Counted from the stretch's first letter, positions 8,337 through 17,284 are shown. The stretch is 64,000 bases of DNA from Ramlibacter ginsenosidimutans (GCF_042678185.1 NZ_JBHUDQ010000029.1), one strand, 5' to 3'. Made by a program: numbers and translations. The notes: generated by a model from the letters alone, not told the origin.

Positions 8337-8792
8337 ATGAGCCCGACCCGCATGCAATCCAGCGACCCCGCCAGCACCGTCGACATCCGCGCGTTCCGCG
8401 CACTGGCCGCGCTGGAGCTCTACGAGGCGCAGCTGAAAGTGCTGCTGCACGACCCCGCCGAGCCGGGCAGGCGTCACCGGCTGCGCGAACACATGGCGGA
8501 ACTGCGCCGCTGCTGCGCGGGATGCGCGGGGCTGACCGTCCCCTGGCTGGATCTCATGATCTCGCACCACGAACTGCTCGAACGGCTGGACGAGGGACCG
8601 CGGCCGCGCACCGATGACCACGAGCAAGCCCTCGCCCGGGCCACGCGGCGTCACCAGGCCTGCCTGCGCGAGCTCGCCGTGGCCTGCCGCCGCAAGATGC
8701 AGGCCCGCACGCTCGTGGGCACGCGCGAATCGGTGTCCCGGACGCGGCGCGCCGCGCAAGCCGATGCGGGCGACGCCCGCAATGCATCCTGA
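8337..8792 (+). CDS. Hypothetical protein, 151 residues
   Basis: Not recognised. The start ATG is preceded by a strong Shine-Dalgarno (GGAGGAA, 5 bases upstream), which fixes it over an upstream in-frame alternative. The product is soluble, rich in Arg, Leu and Ala, and predicted mostly helical, with a CCAGCAG cysteine cluster near residue 59 and several histidines (ISHHELLE). It has no signal peptide or membrane segment. It is read away from the PQQ dehydrogenase and towards the DUF3014 gene. Confidence 0.65.
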   Translation: MSPTRMQSSDPASTVDIRAFRALAALELYEAQLKVLLHDPAEPGRRHRLREHMAELRRCCAGCAGLTVPWLDLMISHHELLERLDEGPRPRTDDHEQALARATRRHQACLRELAVACRRKMQARTLVGTRESVSRTRRAAQADAGDARNAS

Positions 8793-8894
8793 AGATTGGA
8801 CGCCGCCGGCTGGGGCGCTGCGTCGGCATGGCCACACGCTTGTAAAGAGAGCTGCCCGCGGCTCGGCAACGGGTGTACAGTCCGGGCAGATTGG

Positions 8895-8906
8895 ATTGCC
8901 ACAAAT
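8895..8906. promoter_or_regulatory. Imperfect ATTG/CAAAT palindrome upstream of the DUF3014 gene
   Basis: The sequence ATTGCCACAAAT lies 24 bases before the start codon and is a weaker member of the ATTTG/CAAAT group. Confidence 0.3.
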
Positions 8907-8929
8907 GCACGTGGCGCAGGTGAGGTCCC

Positions 8930-9814
8930 ATGGTCACCAACCTCGAAGCCGAAATCCGGGCGGAAAGCGACGACCGCCCGTACGCGCCGCCCCGGCGCTC
9001 CGGCCGCCTGATCGGCCTGGCAGCGCTCGTCGTGGCTGCCGCCATCGCGGCGTGGCTGATGCGTGGGCCGCCGCAAGCGCCGGTCGCGCCCGGCGCCGCA
9101 CCCGCTCCAGTCGCGGCGCAAGCGCCCGCTGCGCCAGCGCCGACGCCTGCGATCCAGTATCCAGTCCCCGCGCCCGAGGCGGCCCTGCGCGCAGACGATA
9201 TCCCGCAGGCGCTCACGCAGCTGCTGGGCGCGGCTGCGGTCCGGACCTTCCTGCAGACCGTCGACTTTCCGCGCCGCGTGGCGGCGACCATCGACAGCCT
9301 CGGGCGCGAGCATGCGCCTGTCGCGGCCTGGCCGGTGCAGCCGATCCCCGGCGCCTTCAGCGTCGAGGAACGTCCCGATGGTCCGGTGATCGCGCCCGGC
9401 AATGCAGCAAGGTACACGCCCTTCGTGCAGTTCGTGGCGAGCATCGACGCGGACCGGGCGGTGGCGCTCTACCGCCGCATGTACCCGCTGCTGCAGGGCG
9501 CCTATCGCGAACTGGGCTTCGGCGACCGCTACCTGAACGACCGCGTCATGACGGTCATCGACCTCATGCTCGCCGCGCCCGAGCCCGCCGAGCCGCCGCA
9601 GCTGCAGCTCACGGAAGTGAAGGGGCCCGTGCCATCGACGCACCCGTGGGTGCGCTACCAGTACGCCGACCCGCAACTGGAAAGCCTCGCCGCCGGCCAG
9701 AAGATCCTCGTGCGGGTCGGGCTTGCGAACGAGCGCACGCTCAAGGCCAAGCTGCGCCAGGTGCGCAAGCTGCTGGTGTCCGGAGCCGCAGCTGCCCCGC
9801 CGGCGACCCGATAA
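8930..9814 (+). CDS. DUF3014 family membrane-anchored periplasmic protein
   Basis: A 294-residue protein with a short cytoplasmic N-terminus, one membrane anchor (about residues 25-45) and an Ala/Pro-rich linker to about 85. The globular domain carries the family's signatures: VAAWPVQPIPGAFSVEE, NAARYTPFVQFVASIDADRAVALYRRMYPLLQGAY and RYLNDRVMTVIDLML. DUF3014 has no established function; its topology places the domain in the periplasm. A MarR regulator follows 9 bases after the stop and is probably co-transcribed. Confidence 0.85.
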   Translation: MVTNLEAEIRAESDDRPYAPPRRSGRLIGLAALVVAAAIAAWLMRGPPQAPVAPGAAPAPVAAQAPAAPAPTPAIQYPVPAPEAALRADDIPQALTQLLGAAAVRTFLQTVDFPRRVAATIDSLGREHAPVAAWPVQPIPGAFSVEERPDGPVIAPGNAARYTPFVQFVASIDADRAVALYRRMYPLLQGAYRELGFGDRYLNDRVMTVIDLMLAAPEPAEPPQLQLTEVKGPVPSTHPWVRYQYADPQLESLAAGQKILVRVGLANERTLKAKLRQVRKLLVSGAAAAPPATR

Positions 9815-9823
9815 ACCGGGCAT

Positions 9824-10384
9824 ATGGGTACGCAGGCCAGGACCGCCCCTGCGCAGGCACGCGCTACCAGGCGGGCACGCGCGGCGCACCCGGCACCCGA
9901 CAGCAAGTCAATGCAGCCCGCCCCCGTCGCCGAGCCTGCGCACAAGGTGCTGCGCCGCTTCCGTGTGGTGTTCAATTCGGTCAAGGCGCATTTGCGGGCG
10001 GTGGAGTCCGAAGCCGGCGTCTCGGGCGCGCAGCTGTGGGCACTGAGCGTCATCCGGCAGCAACCCGGGCTGGGCGTCAGCGATCTCGCCCACGCGATGC
10101 ACGTGCACCAGTCCACCGCCAGCAACCTGCTGCGCTCGCTGGTGCAGTCGGACCTCGTGCACTCCCTGCGCGAGGAGGAGGACCGCCGCTCCGTGCAGCT
10201 GTACCTCACGCCGCGCGGACAGAAGGTGCTGGCGAAAGCGCCGGGCCCGTTCGAGGGCATCCTGCCGGACGCCCTGCGCAAGCTCGATCCCAAGGCCCTG
10301 GCGCGCCTGGACCGTGACCTGGCCAAGCTGATCGAGCTGCTGGGCCCGGAGGCGCAGGACAAGAACTTGCCTCTCGGTCACTAG
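9824..10384 (+). CDS. MarR family transcriptional regulator, copy 1
   Basis: A 186-residue winged-helix protein. A disordered Ala/Arg/Pro N-terminus (about 40 residues) precedes the core beginning VLRRFRVVFNSVKAHLRAV. The recognition-helix region is HVHQSTASNLLRSL and the wing follows (EEEDRRSVQLYLT). It is closely related to the regulator at 44944-45555, sharing HQSTASNL and the C-terminal KRLDRDL-type end, so both may bind the same operator. The palindromes near 8076-8201 and 44806 are candidates. The ligand is unknown. Confidence 0.9.
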   Translation: MGTQARTAPAQARATRRARAAHPAPDSKSMQPAPVAEPAHKVLRRFRVVFNSVKAHLRAVESEAGVSGAQLWALSVIRQQPGLGVSDLAHAMHVHQSTASNLLRSLVQSDLVHSLREEEDRRSVQLYLTPRGQKVLAKAPGPFEGILPDALRKLDPKALARLDRDLAKLIELLGPEAQDKNLPLGH

Positions 10385-10552
10385 TGCATCCTGGGTGCGT
10401 GCGCGACGCTGTCGTTGCTCTCGCGCCCCGGCACGGCCATCGCCCCACGAGGGTGGCGCGGGGAAATGCATTGCGGCACATGTGTTCGAACAACGGGTGG
10501 CCTGGCGCCTCCTTCTACCGCGCAGCCAGGACCGCCCGCGTCCTCGTTCTTT

Positions 10553-10903
10553 TCACGACGCGCTCAGGTCCGTGCCGTCCATGCCGGACAGCACGTCGCG
10601 CGCGATCCGTTCCTGCCCTTCGTCGAGGCCCGCCGCCAGCAGCAGGACGGTGCCGCGCGCAACGGGCCGGTCGAAGTTGCCCTGGTAGGTCGTGCCATAG
10701 CCCGGACGCGCAGGATCGTTGAAGCCCGAATCGGTCGTCGCGCCGTTGCCGACGGCGAAGTTGCCGCTCACAGGGCCGGCCTCGTCCTCGCGCGCCCAGA
10801 TGCGCAGCGCGTCCTTGGCGATGCCGGCTTCGGTGAGTGCCTGCACGGCGGTGTTGGCCTGCTCGAGGGTTGCGAACGATTGCTTGATGGTTGCGCTGCC
10901 CAT
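10553..10903 (-). CDS. Hypothetical stress-type protein, 116 residues
   Basis: The N-terminus MGSATIKQSFATLEQANTAV with QALTEAGIAKDALRIW resembles small bacterial proteins with a ferredoxin-like beta-alpha-beta half domain (general stress protein 17M-like). The middle is a Gly/Asn/Pro-rich linker and the C-terminus a second short alpha/beta segment. I chose the ATG because a much longer upstream extension has no coding character. It is soluble and transcribed away from the cyo operon. The function is unknown. Confidence 0.65.
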   Translation of the reverse strand: MGSATIKQSFATLEQANTAVQALTEAGIAKDALRIWAREDEAGPVSGNFAVGNGATTDSGFNDPARPGYGTTYQGNFDRPVARGTVLLLAAGLDEGQERIARDVLSGMDGTDLSAS

Positions 10904-11029
10904 GCGATCTCTCCCGGATGTGGCGTCCCGTTGCGGAACGGCTGGAAACATTCTTACAAATTCATCGCGCCTCCGGGCGCACGGCGCGAAGCCGCAGCGA
11001 CAGAATTCATTTCGACACAAAGACCCTGC

Positions 11030-11968
11030 ATGAACGACCTCGACTGCGCATGCGCGAGGCTGCCCCGCCGGCCGGCGCGGTCCACGGCAGGCACGCGTCG
11101 CATCCCGTTCCTGCTGGCCCTGCTGCTCTCCGGCTGCGCCGGGGGCGTGCTGGACCCGCACGGCGTGGTGGGCGCTGCCGAGCGGGAGGTCACGCTGAAT
11201 GCACTGGCGGTGATGCTGGTCATCGTGGTCCCCACCATTCTGGTCGCAGTGGCCTTCGCGTGGTGGTTCCGCGCCTCGAATCCGCGCGCACACCGGCGGC
11301 CGCAGTTCGCCTACTCGGGCCGCGTCGAGCTGATCGTCTGGTCCATTCCGCTGCTGGCCATCGTCTTCATCGGCGGGCTGATCTGGAGCGGCTCCCACCG
11401 GCTCGACCCGTTCGCGCCACTGCCGGGGCCGGCGCGGCCGCTGGAGGTGCAGGTGGTGTCGCTCGACTGGAAGTGGCTCTTCATCTATCCGGAGCAGGGC
11501 GTGGCGACCGTGAACCAGCTGGTCGTGCCCACGGGTGTGCCTGTCCATTTCTCGCTCACCTCCGGCAGCGTGATGAACTCGTTCTGGGTTCCGCAGCTCG
11601 GGGGCATGGTCGCCACCATGAACCGCATGGCGACTCAGCTCTCGCTGCAGGCGGACGATGCCGGCGATTACTACGGCCAGTCCGCGCAGTTCAGCGGCGA
11701 CGGTTTTTCCGGGATGCATTTCCTCGTGCATGCCGTTGCCGCCGACAACTTCGCCCGCTGGCTGAACGCGACGCGGCAGGCGGGGGGCGCGCTGGATGCC
11801 GCGAGCTATGCCGAGCTCGCGCGCCAGAGCCGCGACGTCCAGCCCTTCACCTACCGGTCCGTGCAGGCCGGACTGTTCGACGCGGTCGTGCAGCAGCAGA
11901 TCCCGCCCGCCGGCGGCCCCGAGGTGGGCCACGGGGGCGCGGCCGCCAATCCCCGCACCGGAAGCTGA
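11030..11968 (+). CDS. cyoA: Cytochrome bo3 ubiquinol oxidase subunit II
   Basis: A 312-residue lipoprotein (lipobox LLSGC, lipidated Cys36) with two membrane segments (about residues 60-85 and 104-125) and a periplasmic cupredoxin domain. The stretches SLDWKWLFIYPEQGVATVN, SVMNSFWVPQLGG and SGDGFSGMHF match CyoA. CuA-binding Cys and His residues are absent, as expected for a quinol rather than cytochrome c oxidase. It is the first gene of cyoABCD and is followed after one base by cyoB. A methionine one residue beyond each loop is consistent with the ordinary fold; nothing is truncated. Confidence 0.95.
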   Translation: MNDLDCACARLPRRPARSTAGTRRIPFLLALLLSGCAGGVLDPHGVVGAAEREVTLNALAVMLVIVVPTILVAVAFAWWFRASNPRAHRRPQFAYSGRVELIVWSIPLLAIVFIGGLIWSGSHRLDPFAPLPGPARPLEVQVVSLDWKWLFIYPEQGVATVNQLVVPTGVPVHFSLTSGSVMNSFWVPQLGGMVATMNRMATQLSLQADDAGDYYGQSAQFSGDGFSGMHFLVHAVAADNFARWLNATRQAGGALDAASYAELARQSRDVQPFTYRSVQAGLFDAVVQQQIPPAGGPEVGHGGAAANPRTGS

Positions 11969-11969
11969 G

Positions 11970-13979
11970 ATGTTCGGAAAACTGACCTGGAACGCCATCC
12001 CCTGGGACCAGCCCATCCCGCTCGCCGCGGGCGCGACCGTGCTGGTCATCCTGATCGCCGTCATTGCGTGGGTGGTCATCAAGGGCCACCTTCCCTACCT
12101 CTGGCGCGAGTGGATCACCAGCGTCGACCACAAGCGCATCGGCGTGATGTACACGCTGCTGGGCATCCTCATGCTGCTGCGCGGCTTCGTCGACGCCGTG
12201 ATGATGCGCTCGCAGCAGGCCCTGGCCTTCCGTGCGCCCGGCTTCCTGCCGCCCGAGCACTACAACCAGGTCTTCACCGCGCACGGAACCATCATGATCT
12301 TCTTCGCGGCCATGCCGCTCATGATCGGCCTGATGAACTTCGTCGTGCCGCTGCAGCTGGGCGTGCGCGACGTCGCCTTCCCCACGCTCAACTCCACCGG
12401 CTTCTGGCTCACCGCCACGGGCGCGCTGCTGATCAACGTGTCGCTGGTCGTGGGCGAGTTCGCGCGCACCGGCTGGGTCGCCTACCCGCCGCTGTCCGAG
12501 CTGCCGTATTCGCCCGGTGTCGGCGTCGACTACTACCTGTGGTCGTTGCTGATCTCGGGCGTGGGCACGCTGATCAACGGCATCAACCTGGTCACCACCA
12601 TCCTCAAGACCCGCGCGCCGGGCATGCGCTACACGCGCATGCCCATGTTCACCTGGACCGCGCTCGCCGCCAACCTGCTCATCGTCGCCGCCTTCCCCGT
12701 GCTCACCGCCACGCTCGCGATGCTGGCGCTGGACCGCTACCTCGGCTTCCATTTCTTCACCAACACGGCCGGCGGCAACATGATGATGTTCATCAACCTG
12801 ATCTGGGCCTGGGGCCATCCGGAGGTGTACATCCTGGCGCTGCCGGCCTTCGGCATCTTCTCCGAGATCTTCTCGACCTTCTCCCGCAAGCCGCTGTTCG
12901 GCTACCGCTCCATGGTGATCGCGACGATGGCGATCTGCCTGATCTCCTTCACCGTCTGGCTGCACCACTTCTTCACCATGGGCGCAGGCGCCGACGTCAA
13001 CGCCATCTTCGGCATCGCGACCAGCCTGATCGCCGTGGCCACCGGCGTGAAGGTCTACAACTGGATCTTCACCATGTACGGCGGCAGCATCCGCTTCGAC
13101 ACGCCGATGCTGTGGGCGCTCGGCTTCATCGTCACCTTCGTCATCGGCGGCATGACGGGCGTGCTGCTGGCCGTCCCGCCCGCCGACTTCCAGCTGCACG
13201 ACAGCCTGTTCCTGGTGGCGCACTTCCACAACGTGATCGTGGGTGGCGTGCTGTTCGCCGCCTTCGCGGGCATCACGTTCTGGTTCCCCAAGGCGTTCGG
13301 CTTTCGCCTGCACGAAGGCTGGGGCAAGGCCGCGTTCTGGCTGGGCCTCGCCGGCTTCTACATCGTCTTCATGCCGCTCTACGTGGTGGGCCTGCTGGGC
13401 ATGACGCGGCGGCTGCAGCACTACGACGTCGCCGCATGGCGGCCGTGGGTGCTCATCGCCGGTGCCGGCATCATCGTCATGGCCGCGGGCGCGGCCTGCC
13501 AGGTGTTCCAGCTCGCCTACAGCATCCGGCATCGCGACTCGCTGCGCGACCTCACCGGCGACCCCTGGCATGGCCGCTCGCTCGAATGGGCGACGTCTTC
13601 GCCGCCGCCGTCCTTCAATTTCGCCGTGCTGCCGCGCGTGCATGGCACCGAGCCCTACTGGGAGATCAAGCGCCGCGCCATCGAGACGCAGCAGTTGCCC
13701 AAGGAGCCCGACTACGCACCGATCGAGCTGCCCCGCAACAGCCCCACCGGCTTCATCTGCGCGTTCTTCGCTACGCTCACCGGCTTCGCGCTGATCTGGC
13801 ACATCTGGTGGCTGGTGATCGTCGGGCTGGTGGCCGCCTATGCCGTGTTCGTCTGGTTCGCGTGGCGCGACGTGTCCGAGAAGATCGTGCCGGCCACGGT
13901 GGTCGCGCGGATCGACCGCGAGCGGCGCCGCGCCCGCGCGGACTGGCTGGCCCGCAACGCGGGCGGGGAGCCGGCATGA
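11970..13979 (+). CDS. cyoB: Cytochrome bo3 ubiquinol oxidase subunit I
   Basis: A 669-residue polytopic membrane protein. Heme and copper ligands are all present: His105 and His420 (low-spin heme b), His283 with cross-linked Tyr287 (WGHPEVYI), His332-His333 (LHHFF) and His418 (VAHFHN). The quinol-site residues of E. coli CyoB also align: Arg71, Asp75, His97 and Gln100. The protein therefore oxidises ubiquinol, reduces O2 to water and pumps protons. The start ATG follows the cyoA stop by one base, and its stop overlaps the cyoC start (ATGA). Confidence 0.97.
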   Translation: MFGKLTWNAIPWDQPIPLAAGATVLVILIAVIAWVVIKGHLPYLWREWITSVDHKRIGVMYTLLGILMLLRGFVDAVMMRSQQALAFRAPGFLPPEHYNQVFTAHGTIMIFFAAMPLMIGLMNFVVPLQLGVRDVAFPTLNSTGFWLTATGALLINVSLVVGEFARTGWVAYPPLSELPYSPGVGVDYYLWSLLISGVGTLINGINLVTTILKTRAPGMRYTRMPMFTWTALAANLLIVAAFPVLTATLAMLALDRYLGFHFFTNTAGGNMMMFINLIWAWGHPEVYILALPAFGIFSEIFSTFSRKPLFGYRSMVIATMAICLISFTVWLHHFFTMGAGADVNAIFGIATSLIAVATGVKVYNWIFTMYGGSIRFDTPMLWALGFIVTFVIGGMTGVLLAVPPADFQLHDSLFLVAHFHNVIVGGVLFAAFAGITFWFPKAFGFRLHEGWGKAAFWLGLAGFYIVFMPLYVVGLLGMTRRLQHYDVAAWRPWVLIAGAGIIVMAAGAACQVFQLAYSIRHRDSLRDLTGDPWHGRSLEWATSSPPPSFNFAVLPRVHGTEPYWEIKRRAIETQQLPKEPDYAPIELPRNSPTGFICAFFATLTGFALIWHIWWLVIVGLVAAYAVFVWFAWRDVSEKIVPATVVARIDRERRRARADWLARNAGGEPA

Positions 13980-14650
13980 GCGCGACCGCTCCATTCGCCG
14001 AAGGTGGCTTCGATCCGTACAGGGTTGGTCATCGCCACGGCGAGGCCGGGCACTCCGTGGCCACGGGCCGCGGCGAGGGCGGGCCGGCCTCCAAGACCGT
14101 GATCGTCGGGTACGGCTTCTGGCTGTTCCTGCTCAGCGACGTCGTCATGTTCTCGTGCTTCTTCGCCGCGCACGCGGTGCTCCAGACCGAGACCGCGGGC
14201 GGACCCTCGGGCCGCGAGCTGTTCGACCCCAGCCGGGTCGCCATCGAGACCGCCTGCCTGCTGCTCTCCAGCTTCACCTGCGGGCTGGCCGGCGTGTCGG
14301 CGCAGATGGGAAGGCAGCTCTGGACGCAGCTGGCGCTGCTGGTCACCGGCCTGCTCGGCGTCGCCTTCCTCGGCCTGGAAGCGTCCGAGTTCGCCGGGAT
14401 GATCGCCAGCGGCGCGGGTCCGCAGCGCAGTGCCTTCCTCTCCTCGTTCTTCGCGCTGGTGGGCTGCCACGGCCTGCATGTGCTCGCCGGCCTGCTGTGG
14501 CTCGGGACCATGATGGCCCAGTTCCTCGCGAAGGGCTTCCGCGCCGACATCATGCGTCGCATGCTGTGCTTCAACCTGTTCTGGCACACGCTCGACATCA
14601 TCTGGGTCGCGCTGTTCACGATGGTGTACCTGATCGGAGAAGGACGATGA
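13976..14650 (+). CDS. cyoC: Cytochrome bo3 ubiquinol oxidase subunit III
   Basis: A 224-residue integral membrane protein with five predicted helices. It shows the subunit III motifs GFWLFLLSDVVMFSCFFAA and GCHGLHVLAGLLW and the terminal NLFWHTLDIIWVALFTMVYL. It starts within the cyoB stop and ends within the cyoD start, so it is tightly coupled. Subunit III stabilises the oxidase and supports proton pumping; it carries no cofactor. Confidence 0.96.
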   Translation: MSATAPFAEGGFDPYRVGHRHGEAGHSVATGRGEGGPASKTVIVGYGFWLFLLSDVVMFSCFFAAHAVLQTETAGGPSGRELFDPSRVAIETACLLLSSFTCGLAGVSAQMGRQLWTQLALLVTGLLGVAFLGLEASEFAGMIASGAGPQRSAFLSSFFALVGCHGLHVLAGLLWLGTMMAQFLAKGFRADIMRRMLCFNLFWHTLDIIWVALFTMVYLIGEGR

Positions 14651-15051
14651 GCGAGCACGACCACCTCGCGGCGCCGGCGCACGACGAGGACGACATCGGC
14701 CCGGGACTCGCGACCCCCGGGGTGAATCCGAAGGCGGCGATCGGCAGCTATGCGCTGGGGCTGGTGCTGTCCGCGCTGCTCACGGCGGCATCCTTCTACG
14801 CGGTGCGCACACACCTGATCTGGGGCCCGGCCATCCCGGCGGCCCTGATCGTGCTGGCCATCGCGCAGATCGGCATCCACCTGGTGTTCTTCCTGCACAT
14901 GACCACCGCGCCGGACAACACCAACAACGTGCTGGCGCTCGCCTTCGGCATCCTCATCGTCGCCTTGATCGTGGGCGGCTCGCTGTGGATCATGGCGCAC
15001 CTCGATCACAACATGCTGCCCATGAGCGAGGTCCTCAAGCGGCAGCGCTGA
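14647..15051 (+). CDS. cyoD: Cytochrome bo3 ubiquinol oxidase subunit IV
   Basis: A 134-residue protein with an acidic cytoplasmic N-terminus and three membrane helices, including AQIGIHLVFFLHMTT, which is the family signature. It assists assembly of the oxidase. This closes the operon: no cyoE (heme O synthase) follows within the window, so heme O must be made from a gene elsewhere. A family A palindromic repeat lies 70 bases downstream. Confidence 0.95.
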   Translation: MSEHDHLAAPAHDEDDIGPGLATPGVNPKAAIGSYALGLVLSALLTAASFYAVRTHLIWGPAIPAALIVLAIAQIGIHLVFFLHMTTAPDNTNNVLALAFGILIVALIVGGSLWIMAHLDHNMLPMSEVLKRQR

Positions 15052-15120
15052 GGCAGCGCGCAGCGCGCGGGTCGCAGCCTGGGGCCTTCGCGCAGGTTGG
15101 CAGTGAGTCTTCGTAGTCTT

Positions 15121-15205
15121 CGTAGGCTGGGGTGAGCCACGCGAACCCCAGCATTCCAGTTCTGCCGCAAGCTGGGGTTCGCCTGCGGCTCACCGCCAGC
15201 CTACG
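15121..15205. repeat. Dispersed palindromic repeat, family A, copy 1
   Basis: An inverted repeat with arms of roughly 32 bases. The left arm starts CGTAGGCTGGGGTGAGCC and continues to AACCCCAGC; the right arm mirrors it (GCTGGGGTTCGCCTGCGG ... GCCAGCCTACG) around a short loop. It lies just after the cyo operon. Other copies are at 17060, 24533 and 54807. Confidence 0.9.
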
Positions 15206-15233
15206 ATTTGCGCTTCGCCTTCCGCCCGGCTTG

Positions 15234-15527
15234 TCAGCGCAGCACGGCCCTGGAGAGATCGAGCACGCGAGCGCGGGCTGCGTGGGCGACCTCGCGCAGG
15301 CGCAGCGTCTCGGCGCCGAGCGGGCAGGGCGCTTCGCCTCCGGGCGCGCGCAGCGCCTCGGTCCACAGTCGCACTTCGCAGTCCGCGAGTTCGGCTTCGG
15401 CATGGCGCCATTGCTCGTACAACGCTTCGTACTCCTGAAGCGCCATGCGATCGCCAGGGGTCACTGAATACGTCATCGAGGCCATGCGCGTATTCCAGCG
15501 CAAGCCGCCCCGCACGATTTGCCTCAC
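15234..15527 (-). CDS. Hypothetical small protein, up to 97 residues
   Basis: Not recognised. The C-terminal 70 residues (from MALQEYEALYEQWRHAEAEL) are charged and helical with an Arg-rich end, and have the composition of a real betaproteobacterial protein. The true start may be the internal MASMTYSV about 14 codons in. It is a stand-alone gene between a repeat and the CHRD gene. Confidence 0.55.
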   Translation of the reverse strand: MRQIVRGGLRWNTRMASMTYSVTPGDRMALQEYEALYEQWRHAEAELADCEVRLWTEALRAPGGEAPCPLGAETLRLREVAHAARARVLDLSRAVLR

Positions 15528-15598
15528 GTCAAGGAAGTGACGGGCGCCGCATGCGCCGCGTCAAGCAGGCAGGGGGCGGCCGTGCCTTCGCTCGCGGC

Positions 15599-16045
15599 TT
15601 ACCGCGTCGTGACCTGCGAGCGGATCTCGCCGCCCGGATGCGCGCGCGTGTGCACGTTGACGTACCAGCGGCCCGCCAGCAGGTCGGCGGCCTGCGCATC
15701 GGTCAGCGTCGCCTCGCCCTTGATGGGGCTCGCCGCATTGGCGAACGGGACGATGACGCCGGCGTTCGTCCCGGGCGCGGCCGGCCCGTGGAAGTGCGCC
15801 GCCGTCGCCGGCCCGCTCAGGCCCGAGTAGGTCACGGTGTACTCCAGCTTGTGCGACGTCTTGTCGTAGCTGGCGTCGAGCGTGCCCGTGCCGGCCGAGG
15901 TCACCGGCGGCACCTCCTGGGCGCCGGTCAGCGTGCCACCGAGGTGCGTGGCACCGTTGTGCGTGGAGCTCCAGGGCATCTCGGCACAGGCGGCGAGCGT
16001 GAGCGCCGCAACGGCGGCAAGGACCAGTTTCGGGGCAGGGCGCAT
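15599..16045 (-). CDS. CHRD domain lipoprotein
   Basis: A 148-residue protein with a signal peptide ending in a lipobox (LAAC, Cys20). The CHRD domain spans about residues 33-145: LGGTLTGAQEVPPVTSAGTG, the HFHGPA motif and the terminal YVNVHTRAHPGGEIRSQV. CHRD domains were first described in chordin, and in bacteria occur on secreted proteins of unknown function. It is probably anchored in the outer membrane or periplasm. An 18-base palindrome lies 68 bases upstream, next to the stop of the preceding transpeptidase gene. Confidence 0.92.
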   Translation of the reverse strand: MRPAPKLVLAAVAALTLAACAEMPWSSTHNGATHLGGTLTGAQEVPPVTSAGTGTLDASYDKTSHKLEYTVTYSGLSGPATAAHFHGPAAPGTNAGVIVPFANAASPIKGEATLTDAQAADLLAGRWYVNVHTRAHPGGEIRSQVTTR

Positions 16046-16112
16046 GGGGCATCCTCGGTTCGCATCGGCAACAGTGCCGGCCCGCAGATTGCCACGCGCG
16101 ACGGCCGCCGGG

Positions 16113-16130
16113 GTACAGGGATTCCCGTAC
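16113..16130. promoter_or_regulatory. 18-base imperfect palindrome between the CHRD gene and the transpeptidase
   Basis: GTACAGGGATTCCCGTAC reads nearly the same on both strands (outer GTAC arms and inner GG/CC pairs). It abuts the stop codon of the transpeptidase gene and lies upstream of the CHRD gene, so an operator or promoter element is possible. No other copy was found in the window. Confidence 0.3.
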
Positions 16131-16904
16131 TCAGGCAGGCGGATGGGCGGCGGGATCGGTGACGTCCCAGGAGTGGAAGACCTCGCGCGGGCTGCGCGTC
16201 TCGGGGAGCACATACACGATCGCGCCGGACTGGCGCACGGTCGGGCTCAGCACCTGTTCGTAGAACGGGATGGGGAGGTTGATGCACCCGAAGGAGATGC
16301 GCCGGTCCGCCGCGTTGGGCGAAGCAAGCCGTTCGGGGCGCCGTTCGGCACGCACCTTGTCGATGACGCGGTGCATGGCGACCGCGCCGGCGTAGTCGAT
16401 CCAGACGACGTCCACACCGGAGTCGTCCCAGCCCGGCACGGCGACGAAGCGGCCGGCGGGCGTGGTCTTCTCGTCGTCGCGCACTTCCGCAAGCGGCTTG
16501 TCCCCGACGCCGGGCGCCGTGTCGTCACCGACGGTCAGTCCCACCAGCGCCGGTGCGCTGGCCACCAGCTTGCCGCGCGCATCGAAGGCGTAGACGGTGG
16601 CGGCCTGCTTGTCCAGGATCACGACGGCGCGGCCCTGGTTGTCGCCGGTGTAGAAGGCCCAGTTCGCCACCTCGCGCACGCCGGCGGAGACCGGCGTGCC
16701 GCCGAAGTCCGCGAGCCGCCGGGGCTGCAGCGCAGCGGACGGGCTTTTGGCCGGGAAGCGATGCGCTGCGACCGGCGTCGCCGTCGCCGTTGCGGCCGCG
16801 ACGCTCTCCGCATGCACTGCAGGGCCGGCCAGCACGCCCGCTGCCAGCCATGCGGCGGCCAGGAGGTGCTGGACGGATAGCGGGCGGCTGCAGCGGTTGC
16901 GCAT
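16131..16904 (-). CDS. L,D-transpeptidase (YkuD domain), secreted
   Basis: A 257-residue protein when started at MRNRCSRPLS, which gives a clean signal peptide (cleavage near AVHA, residue 32). A longer in-frame start exists 34 codons upstream but would bury the signal sequence. The YkuD catalytic region has MHRV (His178) and RISFGCINLP (Cys207). Family members cross-link peptidoglycan or attach Braun-type lipoproteins. The common HGC is replaced by FGC here; the Cys and the upstream His remain. It is monocistronic or reads on towards the CHRD gene. Confidence 0.88.
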   Translation of the reverse strand: MRNRCSRPLSVQHLLAAAWLAAGVLAGPAVHAESVAAATATATPVAAHRFPAKSPSAALQPRRLADFGGTPVSAGVREVANWAFYTGDNQGRAVVILDKQAATVYAFDARGKLVASAPALVGLTVGDDTAPGVGDKPLAEVRDDEKTTPAGRFVAVPGWDDSGVDVVWIDYAGAVAMHRVIDKVRAERRPERLASPNAADRRISFGCINLPIPFYEQVLSPTVRQSGAIVYVLPETRSPREVFHSWDVTDPAAHPPA

Positions 16905-17059
16905 CTTCCAAGGTCGTCGGTGGCGGATGCGATCAGCATAGGCAAGCAGGGTGCGCCGCGCGTTTCGGCTGCGTTGCGCCTCGTCGTAGGAAGGCGCCGC
17001 ATGCAAGTGGGGGGCCGGGTGAGATTGCTACGAAGTCGCCAAGTCCCGTCCCGGAAAGG

Positions 17060-17140
17060 CGTAGGCTGGCGGTGAGCCGCAGGCGAACCCCAGCTTACCG
17101 CGCTTCACCGAATCGCTGAGGTTCGCGCGCCTTAGCTACG
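17060..17140. repeat. Dispersed palindromic repeat, family A, degenerate copy
   Basis: The left arm (CGTAGGCTGGCGGTGAGCCG...AACCCCAGC) is intact. The right arm has decayed to GCTGAGGTTCGCGCG...TAGCTACG, so the hairpin is only partial. The remaining bases of the 17.0-17.28 kb gap show nothing else. Confidence 0.75.
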
Positions 17141-17284
17141 AAACCCCGTCGCGGGTCTCGGAGCGAACAGCTCGAGCGGAGACCGGCTCTCCCCATCGCC
17201 GGCGATCTCCCGGACCGGGGATCCGCACGCGGCACGGGCGTCCGACGCGATAATGATTCGTCCAAACGTACCTTCCCTCCCGCC

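Noticed and set aside
12068..14650. 860-codon plus-strand frame across cyoB and cyoC
   Set aside because: Its end is the real cyoC; the front is a shadow frame of cyoB with Arg/His-rich nonsense composition.
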